Source of the DNA: JABMPO01 sp964539785
GTDB taxonomy: Bacteria; Fidelibacterota; Marinisomatia; Marinisomatales; TCS56
DNA: 13,135 bases
Direction: 5' to 3'
NCBI GenBank assembly: GCA_964539785.1
Contig: CAZIJQ010000060.1
Location: 1-13,135, forward strand
Shown here one piece after another: positions 7,029 through 13,135 of the stretch (the first letter of the stretch is position 1; every line of letters begins with the position of its first letter). Both the position numbers and the translations under genes were made by a program. The notes beneath the pieces were generated by a model. It was not told the origin of the DNA. It worked only from the letters and a program-made list of their open reading frames with translations, and did no database searches.

Positions 7029-10000
7029 TCAACCGACTACTTCCAAATCACATCGGAGACAACGCTTGGCCTCTGCAACAGCCTGCGCCTCAGTGAAACC
7101 CAGTTCGACCTCAAAGAAATTCATAATCCTCTCAGACGCAGGTCGTAACGGAATTTCCGGTTTTTTAAGCTGCTCGATTTCATCATCAGTTAACTCTGTG
7201 GGTTCAACACGCATGGCTGGACGGGTAATGCTATATTCGCGCTCCAGTTTTTCACCTTTGATATACTTGTCAATCATGCGAGCTGCCAGCTTACCATGCC
7301 CGATCGCTTCTGCCACTGTATTGGGACTCGTCACTACATCACCACCGGCAAAAATTCCGGCGACTCCAGTTTCGAGTGTTTCCCGATTTACTTCCAGGGT
7401 ATCCCATGCTGAAATTTGAAAATCATGTTCCTCCGGAATGAATGACAGGTCCGGCACGGTACTTATTGCCATTATCACGCTATCGGCTTTAATTGTAAAT
7501 TCTGAATCAGGAACAGGAACCGGTCGTCGTCGACCGCTTTCATCCACATCCCCCAACTGCATGGTAATACATCGTACTCCCTTAAGTCGGCCTTTGGATG
7601 ACAATATTTTCACTGGATTTGTTAGATACCGGATTTCAATGCCTTCTGCAATAGCTCCTTCTATCTCAGTCTTAATGACCGGCATTTCCGCTTTTGTTCG
7701 GCGGTAAATGATTCTGGCTTCTTTACCCAAACGCTTGATTACCCGGGCAGCATCGATGGCCGAGTTGCCACCACCTACAATAACTACTTTTTCACCAATT
7801 TCAATTTCTTGACCAATATTGAAAGCATGCAGGAATTCCACGGCATTCTGGACTTTTGCTGTTTCCTCTCCCGGGATTCCCATACGCAGAGATTTATGAG
7901 CACCGGCACCAATGTAGATGGCATCATAATCTTCCCTGAGTTGATCTAATGTGATATCCTTTCCTACAGTAACACCGGTCTGAATATCTACTCCTGCCTT
8001 GCGAATATTGTCGATCTCAAAATTCAATATGGCGCGTGGCAACCGGAATTCCGGGATACCCAATACCAGCATCCCACCCGGATAAGGCGCACTTTCGAAA
8101 ACAGTAACCTGATAACCTTCCAACGCCAGGTAATAACCGCTGGTCAACCCCCCTGGACCGGAGCCAATAATGGCTACCTTCTCTTTCCGCTTAGCCTTGG
8201 GTTTTTCTTCCAAAAATAGATTGTGCTCGTACTCGTAATCGGCCAGGAAACGCTTGAGTAATCGGATAGCAATAGGATCGCTGCCATCACCTGCTTTACA
8301 ATTAAGCTCACAGGGATTAGTACAGACCCGACCACAGATCAATGGGAGCGGATTTTCCTTGCGTACCATTTTGATGGCTGCTTCAAAATCACCCTGGGCG
8401 ATTAGACCCACATAACAGGGTACATCTTGGGAAAGCGGGCAGGTGTATTGACAAGCGGAAGATATTATTTGTTTACATACCAGTCCTGAGCAACGCTTGT
8501 ATGTGATGTGATCTATGTATTCAGCGCGAAAATTTTGCAGGGTTGACAACACCGGCTTGGGCAGTGTCTGCCCAAGACCACATTGGGAGGCATTTTCGAT
8601 TGCAGTGCATAAATCTTCTAACAATTCCAGGTCCTCCTCCCGTCCCTGACCTTCGGTAATGCGCTGGATTATCTCCCGCAAGGCAATCGAACCTTCGCGG
8701 CAGGAGACACATTTACCACACGATTCGTCCCTGGTAAACTCAAGGAAGTATTTAGCCATGTCCACCGTGCAGGAATTTTCATCGAGCACCACCATACCGC
8801 CGGAGCCCATGATCGATCCCGCTTCCTGAAGCTGCTCATAATCGATTGGTTTGTCCAATAACGATCCTGGAATGAATCCTCCGGACGGGCCACCGGTTTG
8901 CACTGCTTTGAATTGCTTACCACCGGGAATTCCACCACCAATATTGTAAATAATCTCCCGCAACGTAATGCCCATGGGCACCTCTACCAGGCCGGCATTA
9001 TTGATATTTCCGGCCAGAGAAAAAACCTTGGTACCCTTACAGGTTTCAGTTCCGATGGATGCAAACCAGTCGGCACCACGGTTAATTATTGCCGGGATAT
9101 TGGCCCAGGTTTCCACATTATTGATATTGGTTGGTTTCCCGAATAAGCCGCTTTGAGCTGGAAATGGAGGTCGCTGCCGGGGTTCCGGAGGACGACTCTC
9201 GATCGAAGCCATCAGGGCCGTCTCCTCGCCGCAAACAAAGGCACCGGCACCACGGAAAATCTCAATATCAAATGCGAAGCCGGTACCAAAAATATCCTTC
9301 CCTAACAGACCGTATTCATGGGCGTCTTTCAGCGCTTTCACCAGACGTTTAATCGCCAGGGGATATTCGATTCTGACGTAAATATACCCTTTCCGGGCTC
9401 CAATAGCATAGGCTCCTATCGCCATGCCCTCCAGAATAGAATGGGGATCAGCTTCCAGGATACTGCGATCCATAAACGCCCCTGGATCACCTTCATCGGC
9501 ATTGCAGATAATATACTTGGGCGCGGCCGGTGTCTGTCGGCATAATTCCCATTTCTTACCGGTTGGGAAGCCAGCTCCACCCCGGCCCCGCAGGCCAGAA
9601 TTTTTAACTTCCGCAATAACTTGTTCCGAGGTCATTGTGTCTAACACTTTGGCCAATGCTCGATAGCCATCATTGGCAATATATTCATCGATATTATCTG
9701 GATCTATCAAACCCCGATTCCGCAGGGCTATCAGACGCTGCCCATTGAAAAACGGAATATCATACATTTTAGGAATTGGAACCAAATCCCCGGGGGAAGT
9801 ATACATCAATGATTTCACCGGTCGTCCTTTTAGAAAGTGTTCTTCAACCAGTTCGGCAATATTTTCTTCTTTGAGGTACTGATAGAAAATCCCATCTGGC
9901 TGCACGATCAGGATCGGCCCCCGCACACAAAGACCGCTCGCTCCGGTGGGAACAATCTGAATATCACCGGCTAAATCCTGTTTCCTGATTTCCGTTTCCA

Positions 10001-10079
10001 GGGCATCTTTAATATGCAGGGCGCCATTGGATATACAGTTGGTGCAGGTGCAAATCATTGCATGTGTACGATGTGCCAT
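7029..10079 (-). CDS. nuoF: NuoF (HndC-type) fused to a GltD/NfnB-like NAD(P)H flavoprotein
   Basis: This 1016-aa fusion joins two pyridine-nucleotide enzymes. Residues 1-90 are a thioredoxin-fold ferredoxin domain. About 100-525 are NuoF: FMN motif GLRGRGGAGFPTGKKW (162-177), NADH-site segment CNADEGDPGAFMDR (192-205), GAGAFVCGEETAL, and a [4Fe-4S] site at C454/C457/C460/C500. From about 530 it is like the glutamate synthase small subunit and NfnB: cysteine sets C543/C547/C555 and C582/C586/C590/C594, FAD motif GSGPGGL (639-645), a second dinucleotide motif GGGNSAIDAARVIKRLG (769-785) followed by YRRT, typical of NADPH-binding members, and FAD end motif AGGDVV. It starts directly after the HndB-like gene's stop (TAGATG). 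One expected ligand of the N-terminal [2Fe-2S] site is alanine (A47), while an extra C12 lies beside C10 and C15. Confidence 0.92.
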   Translation of the reverse strand: MAHRTHAMICTCTNCISNGALHIKDALETEIRKQDLAGDIQIVPTGASGLCVRGPILIVQPDGIFYQYLKEENIAELVEEHFLKGRPVKSLMYTSPGDLVPIPKMYDIPFFNGQRLIALRNRGLIDPDNIDEYIANDGYRALAKVLDTMTSEQVIAEVKNSGLRGRGGAGFPTGKKWELCRQTPAAPKYIICNADEGDPGAFMDRSILEADPHSILEGMAIGAYAIGARKGYIYVRIEYPLAIKRLVKALKDAHEYGLLGKDIFGTGFAFDIEIFRGAGAFVCGEETALMASIESRPPEPRQRPPFPAQSGLFGKPTNINNVETWANIPAIINRGADWFASIGTETCKGTKVFSLAGNINNAGLVEVPMGITLREIIYNIGGGIPGGKQFKAVQTGGPSGGFIPGSLLDKPIDYEQLQEAGSIMGSGGMVVLDENSCTVDMAKYFLEFTRDESCGKCVSCREGSIALREIIQRITEGQGREEDLELLEDLCTAIENASQCGLGQTLPKPVLSTLQNFRAEYIDHITYKRCSGLVCKQIISSACQYTCPLSQDVPCYVGLIAQGDFEAAIKMVRKENPLPLICGRVCTNPCELNCKAGDGSDPIAIRLLKRFLADYEYEHNLFLEEKPKAKRKEKVAIIGSGPGGLTSGYYLALEGYQVTVFESAPYPGGMLVLGIPEFRLPRAILNFEIDNIRKAGVDIQTGVTVGKDITLDQLREDYDAIYIGAGAHKSLRMGIPGEETAKVQNAVEFLHAFNIGQEIEIGEKVVIVGGGNSAIDAARVIKRLGKEARIIYRRTKAEMPVIKTEIEGAIAEGIEIRYLTNPVKILSSKGRLKGVRCITMQLGDVDESGRRRPVPVPDSEFTIKADSVIMAISTVPDLSFIPEEHDFQISAWDTLEVNRETLETGVAGIFAGGDVVTSPNTVAEAIGHGKLAARMIDKYIKGEKLEREYSITRPAMRVEPTELTDDEIEQLKKPEIPLRPASERIMNFFEVELGFTEAQAVAEAKRCLRCDLEVVG

Positions 10080-10472
10080 CTAATCCCCCGACAACATGTT
10101 TTCCCTGTCCGAAGTCAGAGCATATTCAGACAAAACACTCCCACCAAGAACATGAGTATTCAGAATGTCCAGTGCTTTATCTGGATTCAAGTCAACATAC
10201 CTGACCGGAAGTTCATCCTGTATATCCACTGTTATCATCGGCTCATGTTCGCACAAGCCAGCGCAACCAGAAATTGTAATCAACACATCATTCAATTCCT
10301 GATGTTCAACTTCGTCAATTAATGCTTTCATCACCGACCGGGCTCCGGCAGCAATCCCACAGGTTTCCATATGAACGACAATCCTGGCCCTACTCACTCC
10401 TCTGCGCAGGTTAATAGTTCTTTTTAACTTCCGGCTGATCACGTCTAAATCTTCCGGTTTAATTATTGGCAT
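10080..10472 (-). CDS. hndB: HndB-like thioredoxin-fold [2Fe-2S] ferredoxin
   Basis: This 130-aa small electron-transfer protein is of the type found as HndB between the NuoE-like and NuoF-like subunits of NADP-reducing hydrogenases. It shows ETCGIAAGA with C38 and SGCAGLCEHEPM with C70 and C74, followed by the usual VRYVDLNPDKA segment near the C-terminus. Only three cysteines are present, so the fourth ligand of a canonical [2Fe-2S] site is not obvious. HndB-type proteins often have this reduced set, as far as I recall. It lies 13 nt after the HdrA-NuoE gene and abuts the NuoF fusion gene, the same order as in hndABC. It has no signal peptide and is presumably cytoplasmic. Confidence 0.86.
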   Translation of the reverse strand: MPIIKPEDLDVISRKLKRTINLRRGVSRARIVVHMETCGIAAGARSVMKALIDEVEHQELNDVLITISGCAGLCEHEPMITVDIQDELPVRYVDLNPDKALDILNTHVLGGSVLSEYALTSDRENMLSGD

Positions 10473-10485
10473 CTGGTTATCTCAC

Positions 10486-11364
10486 TTAGGCATATTTTTT
10501 CAGAACATCGGATACCATGGATTGCTTCACGAAGCCATAGATATCATCATTCGCAGTTATGACCGGAGACTGCCCACAGCAACCGAGGCAATTAACGACT
10601 TCCAGACTATATTGCATGTCCGGGGTTGTCTCACCGATTTGGATATCCAATTTTTTCTGGATTGAATCCAGTATTCGTTTTCCCCCTTTAACATAGCAAG
10701 CCGTACCCAGGCAGGCTTTCAATATTACTTTCCCCCGCGGTGTGAGGCTGAAGGCATTGTAAAAAGTTGCCAGCCGGTAAACAACACTTAGAGGATAATT
10801 CAATTCCCTGGCAATATACTTGATCACCTCCGGCGGCAGGTATCCAAATTCTTCATTGGCGTCAGCAAGTACTGGCAATAGACCATCACCACTATCATGG
10901 TAATCAGCAATTATCTGGGATATTCGAACCTGATCCTCGGTTGATATATCTATTGATTCTTCCCCGGGAGTAATATAGATGACCTTCCTGACCGGGCAGT
11001 GTTCAGCACAGATCCCGCAACCGGTACATTTTTCTTCATCAACAAATCTAGCTCTTTTCTTTAATTTAATATGAAAGATGCCCGGGTCGCCACTGATACT
11101 CTGAATATCAGCCATCGTAATTAATTCTATATCTTTATGTCGCCCGAGTTCAACCAGTCGGGGTGCCATGGTACACATAGCGCAATCATTGGTGGGGAAG
11201 GTTTTATCCAGCTGCGCCATTACTCCGCCGATTGAAGGGTTCTTTTCTACCAAGTAAACCTTGATACCAGATTCCGCCAGATCCAGGGCAGCCTGCATGC
11301 CTCCGATACCACCACCCAAAACCAGGGCGGCGCCGACACTATGATTTGTATTTTCAGGACACAT
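10486..11364 (-). CDS. nuoE: HdrA N-terminal part fused to NuoE
   Basis: This 292-aa chimera has two parts. Residues 10-128 match the start of an HdrA FAD domain: Rossmann motif LGGGIGGMQAALDLA (16-30), LVEKNPSIGG, QLDKTFPTNDCAMC with C61 and C64, RHKDIELIT, and a ferredoxin site CTGCGICAEHCP (C113/116/119/123). HdrA similarity stops just after this cluster. From about 140 it is a complete NuoE: the helical segment with EEFGYLPPEVIKYIARELN, then [2Fe-2S] ligands C218 and C223 (CLGTAC) and C259 and C263 (CLGCC). NuoE partners NuoF in NADH oxidation or reduction. The missing HdrA remainder is found in the 1086-aa protein of the same operon, downstream of an equivalent cluster. The start codon lies 2 nt after the stop of the membrane subunit gene, implying coupling. 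Confidence 0.9.
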   Translation of the reverse strand: MCPENTNHSVGAALVLGGGIGGMQAALDLAESGIKVYLVEKNPSIGGVMAQLDKTFPTNDCAMCTMAPRLVELGRHKDIELITMADIQSISGDPGIFHIKLKKRARFVDEEKCTGCGICAEHCPVRKVIYITPGEESIDISTEDQVRISQIIADYHDSGDGLLPVLADANEEFGYLPPEVIKYIARELNYPLSVVYRLATFYNAFSLTPRGKVILKACLGTACYVKGGKRILDSIQKKLDIQIGETTPDMQYSLEVVNCLGCCGQSPVITANDDIYGFVKQSMVSDVLKKYA

Positions 11365-11366
11365 AT

Positions 11367-12533
11367 TTAGTCTTTCTCCCCCATCAGTTCATTCTGCAAA
11401 GCCTTCTCCCGGACAGCATTAAAGTAGATTGCAAGGGGCCGGTATAGTATATGACTCAACTTGCCAAAAGGTATCTCGATTACCAGTAATGGTGCTGCAA
11501 TAGCCAGATGTATGGCGTAGGTAAAATGCACGGCAAAGGAATATCCTAAATATCTGAAAATGTGGAGAACAATACCGGAAACTGCGGTTAAAAGCAGTAA
11601 AACAGGTAAGGTCCAGTCACTGACCTTTGATACTTTATGGTCCTCCGATCGCTTTCTGATACGACCGATGATTATCTTTGCGGATGCAATTACCAGAGCC
11701 GCCGTGGCTAAATAACCCAACCATCTTTGCGGATGATAAATGGGATAGATATTATCGGTCTGGAACCACTCCAGAAAGAAAATGAGCAGAACTGACATCA
11801 GGACAAAGCCAAATACCAGCAGCCCGTGCATCAGCCAGCGTCGATCGGATTCGCAATCCTTAAATCTTTTTTGAGTGATAGCGTGCAATAGTAACGTCTT
11901 TGCTTCAGTCAGATAAACTAAAAAAGGAATTTTCAGCTGGTTACCTTTGACCATCGTGTACCAGTGCATTCGAAATGCATTAGTCGTCAGTATCACTACT
12001 GGAACCAGAAAGATCAGCACGGTAAATGATTTTATCAAACCAAACATGTGCTGCATGAAATCCTCAGCCATGATTTCAGTAATGAATTCGGATGCAATTA
12101 AATCCCCATATTCCAGACCAACTGTATCAATGTGATAATAGCCAACCAGCAGTAATACAAATACTCCTACCAAAACCATTGAGCCAATTTCCCAGAACTT
12201 GGATCGATAAATCCGCTTGGATAAACCAGTCCAGTCATAATGAGCGGTGAGAAAACGTCTTAAAGTCATCATCCCCTCTCCTGGATCGGTCTGGCGGGGA
12301 CAAGCGATAGAACAATCACCGCAGTAATAACACAGCCACGGTTCCAGGCTGGCTAATAAATAATTCCTAAGACCTAAAAGTATGAAACGAATAGTACGGC
12401 GCGGAAAGGGTGTGGCATTAGAAGCTAAATCACAGGTAAGAGTACAACTCCCACATTGAAGGCAGGCCTTAGCATCAAACTGGCCATAATTACGAACCTC
12501 AGCGATCAATGAAGGATCAATTTCAGTATTCAT
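11367..12533 (-). CDS. QmoC-like membrane subunit (HdrC ferredoxin fused to HdrE-type cytochrome b)
   Basis: This 388-aa protein is probably the membrane anchor of the complex. The N-terminal 100 residues carry two [4Fe-4S] sites in HdrC style: CLQCGSCTLTC (C24/27/30/34) and CYYCGDCSIACP (C68/71/74/78). The rest is hydrophobic, with about six predicted membrane segments near 115-130, 165-183, 234-255, 270-290, 307-324 and 335-352. Candidate heme-ligand histidines inside or beside them include H217, H236, H324, H336 and H342. This domain order is that of QmoC, which connects HdrA-like QmoAB to menaquinone, and of HdrC-HdrE fusions. HdrB is not encoded nearby, which favours a Qmo-like role. It is the first gene of the operon; AGGT about 7 nt upstream of the ATG gives a modest ribosome binding site. 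The heme number and quinone site are not determined by the sequence alone. Confidence 0.87.
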   Translation of the reverse strand: MNTEIDPSLIAEVRNYGQFDAKACLQCGSCTLTCDLASNATPFPRRTIRFILLGLRNYLLASLEPWLCYYCGDCSIACPRQTDPGEGMMTLRRFLTAHYDWTGLSKRIYRSKFWEIGSMVLVGVFVLLLVGYYHIDTVGLEYGDLIASEFITEIMAEDFMQHMFGLIKSFTVLIFLVPVVILTTNAFRMHWYTMVKGNQLKIPFLVYLTEAKTLLLHAITQKRFKDCESDRRWLMHGLLVFGFVLMSVLLIFFLEWFQTDNIYPIYHPQRWLGYLATAALVIASAKIIIGRIRKRSEDHKVSKVSDWTLPVLLLLTAVSGIVLHIFRYLGYSFAVHFTYAIHLAIAAPLLVIEIPFGKLSHILYRPLAIYFNAVREKALQNELMGEKD

Positions 12534-12541
12534 TTATCTAC

Positions 12542-12563
12542 CTAAGGCATAACATAACCCTCC
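12542..12563 (-). promoter_or_regulatory. Leader with strong Shine-Dalgarno and a minimal two-codon reading frame
   Basis: In the operon leader the minus strand reads GGAGGG (12558-12563), then 7 nt, then ATG CCT TAG (12542-12550). This strong ribosome binding site is placed correctly for the tiny frame and too far for the real start at 12533, which has only a weaker AGGT overlapping the end of the tiny frame. It might be a translational control element, or GGAGGG may simply assist initiation at the downstream ATG. Confidence 0.35.
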
Positions 12564-12582
12564 GTTTAATATTCATATTCAA

Positions 12583-12612
12583 TTTAGAATCAGTTTCATA
12601 TTTGTAAGTCAA
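12583..12612 (-). promoter_or_regulatory. Candidate sigma70-type promoter for the operon
   Basis: On the minus strand, TTGACT (12607-12612; five of six match the -35 consensus) is followed after 18 nt by TCTAAA (12583-12588; four of six match the -10 consensus). Transcription would start about 40 nt upstream of the first gene. The flanking DNA is AT-rich, so chance matches are likely, and the call rests only on position and spacing. Confidence 0.35.
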
Positions 12613-13080
12613 AGATCGTTTTTATCGGGTGTGGTATTGCTTGGCAATTAAGAATTGGCAGTTGGTTCAAACTATAGGAAGGATCAAGAGTAAACCAGAT
12701 CAAGATAGGGCTAAACGAAGAGTTAGTTCTCAGCGTTTTGTTGAAGACCGGATCAGTCAAGGTAACAATGTAAAACATTGAATATTCCGATTCAGATAAA
12801 CGGAAGCCTCGGTTCCGAGTTCCGGCCAGATTTAATTGATGTTTTAAGAGTAGCTGTAATAACATTTGAATACGGGGATATTCAGGCTTTGCCCCATTGT
12901 TCAATTAATCATATTGATTCTTTGTTATAACAATTAATTTATTTTACACAGTAATTAACTATAATACAAGATAATAGGAGCGTCTTATCCTTATTTAATG
13001 AATTAAATAGAAATAGACATATTTATTTAACACTTTTCCCTTAAAATCATCGTGAGCACAGTGTTCTTTTAAGCTACTGT

Positions 13081-13135
13081 ATTTAGCCTGATCTATTCAC
13101 CAGCTTTTAATTTTGATTAATTTAAGTTCAGTAAT
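13081..13135. repeat. Right copy of a perfect 55-bp terminal inverted repeat
   Basis: This is the exact reverse complement of 1-55. The junction with unique sequence is sharp at 13080/13081. It contains a short dyad (TTAAT and ATTAA separated by 4 nt). See the left copy for interpretation. Confidence 0.95.

Larger units (their letters stand above)
12534..13080. other. AT-rich flank with no convincing gene
   Basis: This stretch between the operon start and the right repeat has no recognisable protein or RNA gene. Its left part (12596-12904, minus strand) holds a 102-codon open frame opening with TTG. That frame lacks a ribosome binding site, matches no family I know, and its 3' end overlaps the candidate promoter. 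The right part (about 12905-13080) is very AT-rich and contains weak dyads: TTAAATA pairing with TATTTAA near 13003-13030, and the near-palindrome GAGCACAGTGTTC (13054-13066), which could be an operator. Confidence 0.5.

Noticed and set aside
12596..12904. 102-aa minus-strand frame upstream of the operon
   Set aside because: It opens with TTG without a ribosome binding site, has no known family, ends inside the candidate promoter and lies in AT-rich flank. It could be a decayed gene, but I cannot support it as a CDS.
12970..13000. Weak dyad AGGA/TCCT in the right flank as a terminator
   Set aside because: Only 4-5 pairs in AT-rich DNA, with no clear gene to terminate; this is chance level.
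1..13135. Circular molecule suggested by matching ends
   Set aside because: The end match is inverted, not direct, so it does not indicate a circular contig.
1..13135. CRISPR array, tRNA or rRNA
   Set aside because: No regularly spaced direct repeats, cloverleaf-like sequence or rRNA segment was seen. The intergenic space is too small except at the right flank, where nothing of this kind appears.

Overview
The window is one long, tightly packed minus-strand operon of redox genes, read from about 12.6 kb down to 0.1 kb. It is bounded at both extreme ends by a perfect 55-bp inverted repeat. All the recognisable proteins are oxygen-sensitive iron-sulfur or flavin proteins and a group 3c-type [NiFe] hydrogenase, so the source is an anaerobic bacterium. 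A membrane subunit of the Hdr/Qmo type suggests a menaquinone-using or membrane-energised lifestyle, such as a sulfate reducer, a syntroph or an uncultured anaerobic lineage. There is no taxonomic marker in the window, so I do not name a phylum.

Layout in the direction of transcription (right to left). First comes an AT-rich, mostly non-coding leader (12534-13080) with a candidate promoter. Then: (1) a QmoC/HdrC-HdrE-like protein with two [4Fe-4S] sites and about six membrane segments; (2) the N-terminal part of HdrA fused to NuoE; (3) an HndB-like thioredoxin-fold ferredoxin; (4) NuoF fused to a GltD/NfnB-like NAD(P)H flavoprotein; (5) a NuoG-type N-terminal ferredoxin fused to the rest of HdrA, followed by a second HdrA module and a C-terminal two-cluster ferredoxin; (6) MvhD; (7) a 66-aa protein of unknown function; (8) the hydrogenase small subunit; (9) the hydrogenase large subunit; (10) after an intergenic hairpin, a hydrogenase maturation protease. 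Most junctions are overlaps or gaps under 50 nt, so the genes look co-transcribed and partly translationally coupled.

Interpretation (inference). Genes 2-5 follow the order of the NADP-reducing hydrogenase hndABCD (NuoE, HndB, NuoF, NuoG-like). However, the [FeFe] H-cluster domain expected after the NuoG-type ferredoxin is missing and HdrA stands in its place, followed by the [NiFe] hydrogenase unit MvhDGA. One HdrA module is divided between genes 2 and 5 at a [4Fe-4S] motif common to both pieces. HdrB, the heterodisulfide-reducing subunit, is absent. The likely machine is a large flavin-based bifurcating or confurcating hydrogenase that links H2, NAD(P)(H), ferredoxin and, through the membrane subunit, the quinone pool.

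The terminal inverted repeat most likely marks two oppositely oriented copies of a longer repeat, such as an insertion sequence, at which the assembly stopped. Its exact length of 55 bp also equals a common assembler k-mer size, so it needs testing in the source genome.
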